64,000 bases of DNA, from positions 62,001-126,000 of the forward strand of contig NZ_FMZM01000002.1 of the NCBI RefSeq assembly GCF_900101465.1, written 5' to 3'. A program made the position numbers and the translations under genes. Shown here one piece after another: positions 16,521 through 24,900 of the stretch (positions are counted from its first letter, which is position 1; the number at the start of each line of letters is the position of its first letter). This DNA comes from Nocardioides lianchengensis. Lineage in GTDB: Bacteria; Actinomycetota; Actinomycetes; Propionibacteriales; Nocardioidaceae. The notes under the pieces are model-generated. The model had not been told where the DNA came from. It was given only the letters and a program-made list of their open reading frames with translations, and did no database searches.

Positions 16521-17800
16521 GCGGTGTTTCCTCCCGGTGTCGGTGGGTCGGCGTCGAACACCCGCAGCAGCCGCTCGGCCTTCCAGCGGGACTCGGCGTA
16601 CTCCTCGTTCGCGGACGAGTGGACCGTGATGCCGCCCCCCGTGCCGAGCCGGTAGACCCCGTCGCCGGCGGTCGTGAGCGAGCGGATGACCACGCCCAGG
16701 TCGGCGCGGCCGTCGGCGGAGACCCAGCCGAAAGCGCCGGCGTACGCGCCGCGTGGGGTGTCCTCGACCTCCTGCACGATCTCCATGGTGCGCTGCTTCG
16801 GGGCGCCTGTCATCGACCCGGCCGGGAAGAGCGCGCGGACCGCGCCGAGGGTGGTCACGTCGTCGCGCAGCCGCCCGCGCACCGTCGAGACCAGCTGGTG
16901 CACGGTCGCGTACGACTCGACCTCCATCAGCACCGGCACCCCGACCGACCCGACCTCGCAGACCGTCGACAGGTCGTTGCGCAGCAGGTCGACGATCATC
17001 AGGTTCTCGCTGCGGAACCGCGGCTCCGCCGCCAGCTCACGCCGCCGCGCGTCGTCCTCCGCCGGCGTCGCCCCGCGCAGGGTGGTCCCCTTGATCGGCT
17101 TGGTCTCGATGCTCCGGTCCGCCCCGACCACGGCGTACCGCTCCGGGCTGGAGCTCAGCAGCCACGCCTCCGCGCCCGGCACGTCGTGCTGCAGGAACCC
17201 GGCGTACGGCGCGGGGTTGAGCTCGCGCAGCCGCAGGTACGCCGTCGCCGGGTCGAGGTCGGCAGCCACGTCGGCGCGGTAGGTCAGGTTGACCTCGTAG
17301 CTGTTGCCCGCGTGCAGGTGCTCCTGGACGCGGCCGAAGTGGGCGGCGTAGGAGGCGGGTGCGACGTCGCCGGTGATCCGGGGCCGTGGGAGGTTCTCGG
17401 CCTGTCCCGCCCCCGGCTCGTGGTCGAAGAGCCGCACGTGGCTCGGCCGCATCCAGACCGCATCCGGCACCGTGTCCGAGGGGTACGCCGGCAGGTCCGC
17501 GCGGGCGGCGTACCCGAGGTAGCCGAACCACTGGTCGGTGGACGAGCCGGCGGCGAGCTCGGCCTCGAGGACGGCGAACGGGTCGTCGCCGACCACCTCG
17601 GACCGCCCGGAGGCGTGCCGGACCACCTCGCGGGTGGCGGCCGAGTAGGTGAGCGAGACGTCGTCGGGCTCCAGCCAGCCGAGGAGCGAGCGCCGCCCGG
17701 ACCACGCGCGCGCGCCGCCGCCGTCGAGCCACACGCAGCGGGCGTGGGCGGCGGCGACGTCACGGAACGCGGCGACGGGGTCCCCCACAGTCCCGTTCAC
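16517..17800 (-). CDS. pabB: Aminodeoxychorismate synthase component I
   Basis: A 427-residue chorismate-utilising enzyme that, with ammonia from the amidotransferase PabA, makes 4-amino-4-deoxychorismate for folate. Characteristic segments are the catalytic PIKGTTLRG (nucleophilic lysine typical of PabB), SENLMIVDLLRNDLS, and FPAGSMTGAPKQRTMEIV. These separate it from the PhzE-like enzyme at 18496. The GTG at 17800 overlaps the pabA stop (GTGA); the longer open frame upstream is antisense-like and low quality. pabC (lyase) is not in the window. Confidence 0.9.
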   Translation of the reverse strand: MNGTVGDPVAAFRDVAAAHARCVWLDGGGARAWSGRRSLLGWLEPDDVSLTYSAATREVVRHASGRSEVVGDDPFAVLEAELAAGSSTDQWFGYLGYAARADLPAYPSDTVPDAVWMRPSHVRLFDHEPGAGQAENLPRPRITGDVAPASYAAHFGRVQEHLHAGNSYEVNLTYRADVAADLDPATAYLRLRELNPAPYAGFLQHDVPGAEAWLLSSSPERYAVVGADRSIETKPIKGTTLRGATPAEDDARRRELAAEPRFRSENLMIVDLLRNDLSTVCEVGSVGVPVLMEVESYATVHQLVSTVRGRLRDDVTTLGAVRALFPAGSMTGAPKQRTMEIVQEVEDTPRGAYAGAFGWVSADGRADLGVVIRSLTTAGDGVYRLGTGGGITVHSSANEEYAESRWKAERLLRVFDADPPTPGGNTA

Positions 17801-18369
17801 GACAGCTCCAGGAAGTTGGCCACCAGCCGCGCGCCGTGCTCGGAGAGGATCGACTCGGGGTGGAACTGGACGCCGACGAGCGGCAGGTCCCGGTGGGCGA
17901 CGGCCATGGTCAGCCCGGTCGACGCGTCGGTCGCGGTCACCCGCAGGCACGCGGGCAGCTCCAGGGCGGCCAGCGAGTGGTAGCGGACCGCCGCGAACGG
18001 GGTCGGTACGCCGGCGAACAGCCCGGCACCGTCGTGCTCGACGCTCGCCAGCACGCCGTGCCCGGGCGGCACCCGGTCGACGCGGCCGCCGTACGACGTC
18101 ACGAGGCCCTGCATGCCGAGGCAGACGCCCAGCACCGGCCGGGTGCCGGCGAGCAGCACCTCGCGGCCGACCGCGAAGTCACGCGGCGAGGCGGGGTGGC
18201 CGGGTCCCGGCGACAGGACGACGTACTCGTGGCGGAGCAGGTCGGCGGCGTCCGCCTCGTCGTGCTGGACCACGCGGGGCAGCACCCCGGTCACGCCGGC
18301 GACGAGGTGGACCAGGTTCCACGTGTAGGAGTCGTGGTGGTCCACGACGACCACGTCCGCTCCGGCCAC
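17797..18369 (-). CDS. pabA: Aminodeoxychorismate/anthranilate synthase glutamine amidotransferase subunit
   Basis: A 190-residue class I glutamine amidotransferase that supplies ammonia to the adjacent PabB. It contains the oxyanion motif LSPGPGHP, the nucleophile elbow GVCLGMQ and the catalytic His/Glu in VQFHPESILSEHG. The start is taken as GTG 18369 because a TAGGTT hexamer ends 7 nt before it (leaderless). A TTG at 18378 would add three residues but would leave no promoter spacing. It is translationally coupled to pabB. Confidence 0.9.
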   Translation of the reverse strand: MAGADVVVVDHHDSYTWNLVHLVAGVTGVLPRVVQHDEADAADLLRHEYVVLSPGPGHPASPRDFAVGREVLLAGTRPVLGVCLGMQGLVTSYGGRVDRVPPGHGVLASVEHDGAGLFAGVPTPFAAVRYHSLAALELPACLRVTATDASTGLTMAVAHRDLPLVGVQFHPESILSEHGARLVANFLELS

Positions 18370-18376
18370 GGTCAGC

Positions 18377-18382
18377 AACCTA
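18377..18382 (-). promoter_or_regulatory. Candidate -10 for leaderless pabA-pabB-zwf operon
   Basis: Minus-strand TAGGTT ends 7 nt before the GTG at 18369. Confidence 0.5.
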
Positions 18383-18495
18383 CTGCCCCGGAAATAGGAC
18401 GGACCCGGCGGCGCTGGGGGGCAGTCACCGTCGGGCCCGTGTTCCTGACCTCGCCACCCTAGGACCCAAGACGACTCTCGGGAACCCCAGGGAAC

Positions 18496-20409
18496 CTAGG
18501 GAACCTGAGGAACGAGGAGGTCGGCGACCAGCTCGTGCAGCAGGTCGTAGCCGTGCTCGGTGAGGATCGACTCGGCGTGGAACTGGATGCCCCGGTAGTG
18601 CGGGCCGCGCAGCAGGTGCACGTCGCCGGAGCCCGGCTCGGTCTCGACGCTCACACCCGCGGGCAGCGCGGTCGCCGCGTCCACCCGGCCGACGAAGGTG
18701 TTGTAGAACCCCACCCGCTCGGTCCGGCCGTCGATGACGACCGGTGACTGGGTGCCCTGGAAGACGATGTCCTTGTAGGCCAGCGGGATGCCGAGGTGGT
18801 GGCAGAGCGCCTGGTGGCCGAGGCAGACCGCGAGGAAGGGCCGCTCGGCCGCCATCAGCTCGGCCACGGCCGCGCGCAGCTGGGCCATCTTGGGGTCGTC
18901 GCCGTCGCGCGGGTCGCCCGGCCCGGGGCCGACGATCACCAGGTCGAAGCCGTCCAGGACCCCGGGTGCGTAGTCCTCGTGGCGGACCACCTCGCTGGTC
19001 ATGCCGAGCACGCCGAGGACGTGGCGCAGCATGTTCACGAAGTCGTCCTCGCCGTCGAGGATCACCACGCGCTTGCCGGCCAGGCCGGGGTCGGGCCGGG
19101 AGCCGCCCTGGTCGGTCAGCCAGAACCGCGACAGCCGCCGGTTGCGCTTGTTGAGCGCCAGCAGCACGTCCTCGTCGTTGACGAGCTCGGCCAGGTTCGT
19201 GGTCGGCACCGGGGCCGGCGGGACCAGGCCGAAGGCGCTGAGGATGCCGCCGGCCTTGGCGTGCGTCTCGGCGACCTCGTACGCCGGGTCCGAGTCGCGG
19301 ACCAGAGTCGCACCCGCGGTCACGGTCAGCCGACCCTCCAGGTCGACGTCGGCGGTGCGGATCACGATCGGGCTGTCGAGCACCGGCTCCCCGTCGCCGT
19401 CCCGGCCCAGGATGGCCAGCGCTGCGCCGTAGTAGCCGCGGCCCACCGACTCGTACTGCTTGATCAGCCGGCAGGCGTTCTCGACCGGGCTGCCGGTCAC
19501 GGTGGCGGCGTACATGGTGTCCCGCAGCACCTCCCGCGGGTCCCGGTCGGTCTGCCCGGCGAGGAGGTACTCGGTGTGCACGAGACGGCTCATCGGCTTC
19601 AGGAACGGCCCGAGCACCTGGCCGCCCCGGTCGCAGATGTCGCACATCATCTTCAGCTCCTCGTCGACGACCATGAAGAGCTCGTAGATCTCCTTCTCGT
19701 CGTGGAGGAAGTCGAGGAGCTGCTGCTGGGTGTCGCCCTCGGAGGGGATGCGGAAGGTGCCGCTGATCGGGTTCATCCGGACGTCGCCGCCGTGGATGGA
19801 GACGTGCCGCTCCGGGCTGGCGCCGATCAGGTAGCGGTCGCCGGTGAAGAAGACGTAGGTCCAGTAGGCGCCGCGCTCGCGCTCGAGGAGCCGCTTGAAG
19901 ACGGTGAGCGCCCGCTGCGCACCCCAGTCGGCGACGGTGGCGCGGTAGTGGCGTCCGATGACCAGGTTGGCGCCCTCGCCCTGGCCGATCTCGTCGCGGA
20001 TGATCGCCTCGACGAGCTTGCCGTACTCCTCGTCGTCGGTCTCGAACCCGCCCCGGTCGGCGAACTCGACCCCGGTGTCGTCGATCGCGTCGACGATCTC
20101 GGCGACCGAGAACTCCAGCTCGGTCTCGACGTCGACCACGACCAGCGGGGTCCCGTCGTCGTGCGCCTCGAACCCGCGCTCCGCGACCTGGCGGAACGGG
20201 ACGGCGAGCAGCCGGTCGGCGATGTGCCCGTCGGCCGGCACCCCGGCCTCGAGCGGCACGTCGAGGATCGACTCCACGACGGTACGACGCCCGCCGACCA
20301 GGCCGACGGTGTCACGGTCGCCCGCGCGCGTGGAGCGCCGGATGATCGCCCAGGCCTCGTGCCCCTGGAGCGCGTCGATCGCGGCCCGGGCGTCACGTGA
20401 GGCAGTCAT
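18496..20409 (-). CDS. Fused anthranilate synthase-type enzyme (PhzE/TrpEG-like)
   Basis: A 637-residue fusion. Residues 1 to about 415 are a chorismate-utilising synthase; about 445-637 are a glutamine amidotransferase with GPGPGDP, nucleophile Cys529 in VCLGHQAL, and IQFHAESILTEHG. The synthase active-site segment reads TVTGSPVENACRLIKQYE, as in phenazine enzyme PhzE and fused Streptomyces anthranilate synthases, not the MTGAPK form of PabB or classical TrpE. It therefore makes either anthranilate or 2-amino-2-desoxyisochorismate from chorismate and glutamine. No trp or phz genes adjoin it. A leaderless -10 (TAGAGT) lies 6 nt before the ATG at 20409. Confidence 0.88.
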   Translation of the reverse strand: MTASRDARAAIDALQGHEAWAIIRRSTRAGDRDTVGLVGGRRTVVESILDVPLEAGVPADGHIADRLLAVPFRQVAERGFEAHDDGTPLVVVDVETELEFSVAEIVDAIDDTGVEFADRGGFETDDEEYGKLVEAIIRDEIGQGEGANLVIGRHYRATVADWGAQRALTVFKRLLERERGAYWTYVFFTGDRYLIGASPERHVSIHGGDVRMNPISGTFRIPSEGDTQQQLLDFLHDEKEIYELFMVVDEELKMMCDICDRGGQVLGPFLKPMSRLVHTEYLLAGQTDRDPREVLRDTMYAATVTGSPVENACRLIKQYESVGRGYYGAALAILGRDGDGEPVLDSPIVIRTADVDLEGRLTVTAGATLVRDSDPAYEVAETHAKAGGILSAFGLVPPAPVPTTNLAELVNDEDVLLALNKRNRRLSRFWLTDQGGSRPDPGLAGKRVVILDGEDDFVNMLRHVLGVLGMTSEVVRHEDYAPGVLDGFDLVIVGPGPGDPRDGDDPKMAQLRAAVAELMAAERPFLAVCLGHQALCHHLGIPLAYKDIVFQGTQSPVVIDGRTERVGFYNTFVGRVDAATALPAGVSVETEPGSGDVHLLRGPHYRGIQFHAESILTEHGYDLLHELVADLLVPQVP

Positions 20410-20415
20410 GGCGGA

Positions 20416-20421
20416 ACTCTA
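20416..20421 (-). promoter_or_regulatory. Candidate -10 for leaderless trpEG/phzE-like gene
   Basis: Minus-strand TAGAGT ends 6 nt before the ATG at 20409. If transcription starts there, no leader-peptide attenuator is possible. Confidence 0.5.
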
Positions 20422-20489
20422 GTTGTGCCGCGGGCCCGCACGGACCGCGCGCCGGATCCTGGGCGGGCCGGCCACCCGTGCGTATCCCC

Positions 20490-20562
20490 AAGCAGCGCCA
20501 TTGCGCCGGTTGAGGGAACCGGCAAGGCCTACTCGCCCGTAGCCGGCGCAATTGCGCTGCTT
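20490..20562. repeat. 20-bp inverted repeat with GCGCAATTGCGC-type core
   Basis: Arms at 20490-20509 and 20543-20562 (AAGCAGCGCCATTGCGCCGG against its near-complement, one mismatch) enclose 33 nt. The motif ATTGCGCCGGTTG recurs at 38104-38116. The repeat lies in the 315-bp gap between the trpEG-like gene and the next minus-strand gene, and could terminate the latter. I see no gene in this gap (20410-20724); it holds the promoter hexamer, this repeat and a degraded flavour-A arm at 20671-20710. Confidence 0.65.
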
Positions 20563-20670
20563 GCGGGTTCGCTCGGGCCGCGGGGAGCAGGCCACGCCCG
20601 GCCACCGACCCGCGGCCCACGACCGACGAGCCGGTGGCGGCGGGCTCGACAGGGACTCTCGGGCTGCGGG

Positions 20671-20710
20671 GGTGTCGACACGGTCGCTGCGCGACCTGCT
20701 CAACCACCGG
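20671..20710. repeat. Single degenerate arm of palindromic element, flavour A
   Basis: A 40-bp segment reads like the right arm of the two-arm elements at 43768 and 48164: CGGTCGCTGCGCGACC hairpin followed by TGCTCAACCACCGG. The start is altered (GGTGTCGACA instead of GGGTTTCGAGA), and no good left arm is present. Confidence 0.55.
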
Positions 20711-20724
20711 GGGGCGCGACCGGC

Positions 20725-21327
20725 TCAATCAGCGTCGGGCAGGTAGACCAGGCTCGGCGCCAGTCGGTAGCCGGAGTCGGCGACCCGCTGGAGGTCCTCG
20801 GCGGTGAGCCGCAGCCCGGTGACCACCTCGGCCATGGCCAGGCCGACAGCGACGGCGTCGGCGTCGTCCTCGGCGTCCTCGTCCTCCGGGTCCACCCAGG
20901 CGAGGTCGAAGAGGGGACGCAGCTCCGCCGGGACCGGGGAGGGGTCGTCGAGGAAGAGGTACTCGTCGTCGTCGAACACCACCTCCCCGTCACGGGCGCA
21001 GCCGAACCGGACGTGCGCCTGGATGTTGTCGCGGACCACCGCGACGCTCCGGCCGCCGGCGGAGAGGGCGCGCAGGGCGTCGAGGCTGGGATCGGCGTAC
21101 CCGCTGTGCTCGACGGCGAGGACGCCGCCCTCCACGTCGGTGATCGCGTACGCCGAGAACTCCTCGTCGTCGGCCTCGGGGTACTCGGTCGGGTCCGCGG
21201 CCAGGTCGATGCCGAGCGCCGTGGCGACGTCCTGCTGGGTGGCCCCGGCGACCACCAGCACGGTGAGGGACTCGGTGTCGAAGGGACCCTCCGCGAGGAG
21301 GGACTCGTAGTGCTCCACGTCGGTCAC
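20725..21327 (-). CDS. Conserved acidic protein, DUF6461-like
   Basis: A 200-residue, strongly acidic cytosolic protein without signal or membrane segments. The layout (VLVVAGATQQDVATALGID..., an A-ITDVEGGVLAVEHSGY strand, a segment VRDNIQAHVRFGCARDGEVVFDDDEY, and a C-terminal helical part ending in RLAPSLVYLP) resembles DUF6461-type actinobacterial proteins of unknown role. The start is set at GTG 21327 because TAGGGT ends 7 nt upstream; the upstream extension would overlap the preceding gene. Function unknown. Confidence 0.7.
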   Translation of the reverse strand: MTDVEHYESLLAEGPFDTESLTVLVVAGATQQDVATALGIDLAADPTEYPEADDEEFSAYAITDVEGGVLAVEHSGYADPSLDALRALSAGGRSVAVVRDNIQAHVRFGCARDGEVVFDDDEYLFLDDPSPVPAELRPLFDLAWVDPEDEDAEDDADAVAVGLAMAEVVTGLRLTAEDLQRVADSGYRLAPSLVYLPDAD

Positions 21328-21334
21328 GCCCAGG

Positions 21335-21340
21335 ACCCTA
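21335..21340 (-). promoter_or_regulatory. Candidate -10 for leaderless DUF6461-like gene
   Basis: Minus-strand TAGGGT ends 7 nt before GTG 21327, just past the stop of the preceding gene. Confidence 0.5.
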
Positions 21341-21341
21341 G

Positions 21342-21713
21342 TCAGCGGTCGTCGCACGCCCGGAGCAGGGCGTCGCGCGCGTCGCTGTAGTCCTCGAGGC
21401 GCAGGGTCTGCAGGACCCGGCTCAGCTCCTGCCCGGCACGGCCGAGGTCGTCCAGGTCGCCCTGGGAGTCCCCGGTCTGCCCGGCGCCCTGGGCGAGCAG
21501 GCCGACGCCGGCCACCCGGTTGAGCAGCCCGATCCCCGGAGGGTCGTCGCCGTCCTCGGTGTCGGGCAGCTCCGCCGGCAGCCGCTCGGCCGCCGCGCAG
21601 GCGAGGTCGGCGTCGTCCGAGCCGCCGGAGACCGCCCAGCCCACGCCGAACCCCACGACCAGCCCCGCGACCAGCGCGCCCACCAGCCCGACCACGATCC
21701 CGATGCGTCCCAT
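21342..21713 (-). CDS. Small membrane-anchored protein of unknown function
   Basis: A 123-residue protein. Residues 4-28 form one glycine/valine-rich transmembrane helix (IVVGLVGALVAGLVVGFGVGWAV), followed by an acidic, helical extracytoplasmic or cytoplasmic domain with two cysteines (DLACAAAERL and LLRACDDR near the end), which could form a disulfide if exported. The ATG at 21713 follows GGGAGGGAG. I do not recognise a family. It lies 41 bp downstream of the helicase gene on the same strand. Confidence 0.6.
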   Translation of the reverse strand: MGRIGIVVGLVGALVAGLVVGFGVGWAVSGGSDDADLACAAAERLPAELPDTEDGDDPPGIGLLNRVAGVGLLAQGAGQTGDSQGDLDDLGRAGQELSRVLQTLRLEDYSDARDALLRACDDR

Positions 21714-21754
21714 GCCCCGCTCCCTCCCCGAGCGGAGGCGGCCGGAAACCGCGA

Positions 21755-23971
21755 TCAGGAGATCGTGGTCAGCAGCTGGGTCGCGCGGGTGAGGACGACG
21801 TACAGCGTCGCCCGGCCGGTGGCCGACTCGTCCTCGATCTCCTGCGGGCGGACGACGACGATGCCGTCGAACTCCAGGCCCTTGGTGTCGAGACCCGTCA
21901 GGACGACGACCCGGTCCTCGCCCGACGGGGTCACCGAGGAGTCGATGGCCGCGCGGGCGCCGGGGGCGGCGTCGGCGAGCTCGGGCCAGGAGGCCAGCCA
22001 GGCGTTGACCTCCGAGCGGCGAGCGACAGGGACCACGATGCCGACCGTGCCGGAGACCCGGCCGGCGATCTCGACCACGGCGGACCGGGTCGCCGCCTCC
22101 ACGTCGACCACGCCCTCGACGACCGTCGGGTGCTCGCCGGTGGAGCGGACGGCGGTGGGCAGGTCGGCGTCGAGCCCGACCCGCGAGGCGTACGCCGCCG
22201 CGTGCTCGTAGATCTCGGACGAGTTGCGGTAGTTGGTCGAGAGGTGGAAGTCGTGCTGGACCTTGCGCTCCAGCGCCTCGGCGCGGGCGGCGGCGGCCTC
22301 GGCCGGCACCGGCCAGGAGGACTGCGCGGGGTCGCCGACGATGGTCCAGGAGGCGGTCCGTCCGCGGCGCCCGACCATCCGCCACTGCATCGGCGTGAGG
22401 TCCTGCGCCTCGTCGATGAGGACGTGGGCGTAGCCGTCGTCCTCGATGCTGTGCGTCGGCGGCGCCCAGGCACGCCCGGTCGGGGCGTACTCCCGGTCGG
22501 AGGCGGTGAAGAGCTCCTGCAGGTCGATCGCGCCCTGGATGGCGGTCAGCGGGTTGTCGCGCTCGTCCTCGGTCTTGGCCGGGACGTCGCCGAGTGCGTA
22601 GCGCAGCTCGTCGATCAGCGGCACGTCCTCGACCGAGGGCGGGCCGCCGGCGGTCCACGACTTCAGCAGCAGCCGCTGCTCCTCGGCGGAGACCACGCCC
22701 TCCCCGACCCGGGCGAGGAGCTCGGGCTCGCGCAGCCAGGCGAGCACCGAGGGGGCGTCGAGCGGCGGCCACCAGGCGGCCGCGAAGTCGAGGAAGGCGT
22801 CGTTGCCGAGCATCTCCTCGTCGAACGACTCCCGGCCCCGCTCCCGGCCGCGCTCGCCGCGGACCTGGCGCCACATCTGGTCGAGCAGCATCTGGGTCAC
22901 CCGGGGCAGCTGGCGGTTGCGCCGGCCCTGCGACATCAGGTTGCGGCGCACCCGCCCGAGCACCCCGCGGTCGAGCACGACCGTGTCGTCGCGGTAGAAG
23001 ACGCGGAACTCGGTGGGGCTGCCCGGCGCCTGCTGCCGCGCCGTACGACGGATCAGCTCGGCCATCCGCGCCGAGCCCTTCACGTCGGCCACCGCCGGCT
23101 CGTCGTGCCGGCTGGCCTTGAGGCCGTCGACGACCTCGCCGAGCGAGCGCAGCGCGACGGCGGTCTCGCCGAGGCTCGGCAGCACCCGCTCGATGTAGCG
23201 CATGAAGACGCCGCTGGGGCCGACGACGAGCACGCCGCCGGTCTCGTAGCGGCGCCGGTCGTTGTAGAGGAGGTACGCCGCGCGGTGCAGCGCGACCACG
23301 GTCTTGCCCGTGCCGGGTCCGCCGGAGATCGACACGACGCCCTTGCCGGGCGCCCGGATCGCCTTGTCCTGCTCGGCCTGGATGGTGGCGACGATGGAGT
23401 GCATGGACCGGTCGCGGGCCCGCGAGAGCTGTGCCATCAGCGCGCCCTCGCCGACGATCGGCAGGTCGACGCCGTCCTCCTCGAGCGCGGCGGCGTCGAG
23501 CAGCTCGTCCTCGACGCCGGCGACCTTGCGGCCGTCGGAGCGCAGCACCCGGCGGCGGATGACGTGCTGGGGCTCGGCGGCGGTGGCCTGGTAGAACACC
23601 GCGGCCGCGGGCGCGCGCCAGTCGATGAGGAGCGAGTCGCGGTCGGCGTCACGCAGGCCGATGCGGCCGACGTACCGCGGCTCGGGGTCGAGACCCGGCC
23701 GCAGGTCCAGCCGGCCGAAGACCAGGCCCTCGTGGGCGGCGTCGAGCTGGGCGATCCGCTTCGCGGCCTGGAAGACCATCGCGTCCCGCTCGACCAGCCC
23801 GCCCTCGTGGCCCAGCCGGCCCCGCTCGTGCCCCTCGCGCGCCAGCTCCTGCGCCGCCTTCGCCGAGTCCTCCAGCTGGAGGTACACCCGGTCGACGAAC
23901 GCCTGCTCCTGCGCGATCTCCCGGGACTCCGTTGCCTCGTCCGTCAACGCTGCGTTCCCCTCCGCACCCAC
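21755..23971 (-). CDS. helD: HelD-like UvrD/Rep-type helicase
   Basis: A 738-residue superfamily-1 ATPase of the actinobacterial HelD type, which binds RNA polymerase, releases it from DNA and is linked to rifampicin tolerance. A long N-terminal coiled-coil arm (about 10-75) precedes a split helicase core. The core has Walker A GGPGTGKTVVALHRAAYLL (Lys about 223), a central insertion, Walker B LIDEAQDLTPMQW (near 520), STNYRNSSEIYE, and motif VI YVVLTRATQLL at the C-terminus. The start is GTG 23971, with TTG 23947 (GGAGGGG 9 nt upstream) as alternative. A minus-strand TAGAGT at 24027-24022 may be the -10, leaving a short leader. Confidence 0.85.
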   Translation of the reverse strand: MGAEGNAALTDEATESREIAQEQAFVDRVYLQLEDSAKAAQELAREGHERGRLGHEGGLVERDAMVFQAAKRIAQLDAAHEGLVFGRLDLRPGLDPEPRYVGRIGLRDADRDSLLIDWRAPAAAVFYQATAAEPQHVIRRRVLRSDGRKVAGVEDELLDAAALEEDGVDLPIVGEGALMAQLSRARDRSMHSIVATIQAEQDKAIRAPGKGVVSISGGPGTGKTVVALHRAAYLLYNDRRRYETGGVLVVGPSGVFMRYIERVLPSLGETAVALRSLGEVVDGLKASRHDEPAVADVKGSARMAELIRRTARQQAPGSPTEFRVFYRDDTVVLDRGVLGRVRRNLMSQGRRNRQLPRVTQMLLDQMWRQVRGERGRERGRESFDEEMLGNDAFLDFAAAWWPPLDAPSVLAWLREPELLARVGEGVVSAEEQRLLLKSWTAGGPPSVEDVPLIDELRYALGDVPAKTEDERDNPLTAIQGAIDLQELFTASDREYAPTGRAWAPPTHSIEDDGYAHVLIDEAQDLTPMQWRMVGRRGRTASWTIVGDPAQSSWPVPAEAAAARAEALERKVQHDFHLSTNYRNSSEIYEHAAAYASRVGLDADLPTAVRSTGEHPTVVEGVVDVEAATRSAVVEIAGRVSGTVGIVVPVARRSEVNAWLASWPELADAAPGARAAIDSSVTPSGEDRVVVLTGLDTKGLEFDGIVVVRPQEIEDESATGRATLYVVLTRATQLLTTIS

Positions 23972-24082
23972 GTGCCCTGCCCTCTTCTCGCCGGTCCCGG
24001 ACGGGACGCGGCAAGAGAGCAACTCTATCCGGCGCCGGGGCATGCCCGACGCCAGTTTCCCAGACCGTTACACGGGTGGTCG

Positions 24083-24844
24083 TCAGCTCTTCTTGCGGCT
24101 CAGGAACGCCGTCATCGCCGTCTTCGCCTCCTCGGAGCCGAAGAGCCGGGCACTGAGCGCGGCCACCTCGGGGCCCCGGGCGTCGAGGTGGGCCACCAGG
24201 TCGCGGTTGAGCAGCGCCTTGGTCTCGCGCAACCCCTGGGGCGCCCCCGTGACCAGGGACGCGACGACCCGGTCCACGACCGCGTCCAGCGCGTCGGCGG
24301 GGACCGCCTCCGTCACCAGCCCGTACGACGCCGCCTGCGCTCCCGTGAACACCTCGCCGCCCAGGGCGGTGAGCGCGGCGGCCCGCGAGGTCAGCCGGGG
24401 CAGCACGGTCAGTGAGATCGCGGCCGGGGCCAGGCCGAGCTTCACCTCGGTCAGCGCGAAGGTGGCGTCCTCGGCGGCGACCACGACGTCGGCCGCGGCG
24501 ACGATCCCGATACCGCCGGCCCGGACCGCCCCGTGCAGCCGGACCACGACCGGCTTGGCCAGGGTGAGCAGCTGTCGCTGCAGCCGGACGATGGTCAGCG
24601 CGCCCTCCTCCATGCTGCCGCCCGCGGCCTCCGCCAGGTCGGCGCCGGAGCAGAAGACCTTCCCGGCCGCGCGCAGGACGACCACCGTGGCCGCCGGGTC
24701 GCCGTCGGCCCGCTCGAGACCGGCGAGCAGCTCGGAGACCAGCTGCCGGGAGAGGGCGTTGCGGTTGTGCGGGGAGTCGAGGGTGAGGGTCGCGACGCCG
24801 TCCTCGACGGCGTAGTGGACCAGCTCGGCAGTGACGTCGCTCAT
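24083..24844 (-). CDS. Enoyl-CoA hydratase/isomerase family protein
   Basis: A 253-residue crotonase-fold protein. It has the CoA-binding oxyanion segments KVFCSGADLAEA and HGAVRAGGIGIVAAADVVVA, the family's two peptide-NH contributors. In canonical hydratases two glutamates act on water; here the second loop reads FALTEVKLGLAP, retaining one Glu in the expected place, while the first glutamate position has Ala/Gly. It could therefore be an isomerase or a hydratase with altered chemistry. The ATG at 24844 has CAGGAT 7 nt upstream (leaderless). It is a single-gene transcript, divergent from the molybdopterin oxidoreductase. Confidence 0.87.
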   Translation of the reverse strand: MSDVTAELVHYAVEDGVATLTLDSPHNRNALSRQLVSELLAGLERADGDPAATVVVLRAAGKVFCSGADLAEAAGGSMEEGALTIVRLQRQLLTLAKPVVVRLHGAVRAGGIGIVAAADVVVAAEDATFALTEVKLGLAPAAISLTVLPRLTSRAAALTALGGEVFTGAQAASYGLVTEAVPADALDAVVDRVVASLVTGAPQGLRETKALLNRDLVAHLDARGPEVAALSARLFGSEEAKTAMTAFLSRKKS

Positions 24845-24851
24845 GCCGCGC

Positions 24852-24857
24852 ATCCTG
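24852..24857 (-). promoter_or_regulatory. Candidate -10 for leaderless enoyl-CoA hydratase gene
   Basis: Minus-strand CAGGAT ends 7 nt before the ATG at 24844. Confidence 0.45.
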
Positions 24858-24865
24858 CCCCACGC

Positions 24866-24893
24866 CAATCCGTCCGGGCCGTCCGCGACGAAC
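24866..24893 (+). promoter_or_regulatory. Weak candidate SigK-type promoter for oxidoreductase
   Basis: CAATCC (24866-24871), 16 nt, ACGAAC (24888-24893), ending 7 nt before the ATG at 24901. The -35 side (CCAATCCGTCCGGGCC) closely matches the segment upstream of the fasciclin gene (CCAATCCGGTCCGGGCC), hinting at shared control. Confidence 0.35.
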
Positions 24894-24900
24894 ACCCCCC

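Noticed and set aside
16517..17950. Longer pabB with 50 extra N-terminal residues
   Set aside because: The extension overlaps pabA out of frame and is Arg/Pro-rich shadow sequence; GTG 17800 gives a normal coupled start.
18480..18510. Three GGGAACC-type direct repeats at the end of the trpEG-like gene
   Set aside because: Short, partly coding (the C-terminal residues) and not found elsewhere; probably chance.
20410..20724. Trp-leader peptide and attenuator upstream of the trpEG/phzE-like gene
   Set aside because: No short frame with clustered Trp codons was found, and the -10 appears to lie 6 nt before the start codon.
22130..24415. Very long plus-strand reading frame (about 760 codons)
   Set aside because: It is antisense to the HelD-like gene, has the Arg/Gly/His/Val-rich composition of a high-GC shadow frame, and shows no domain motifs.
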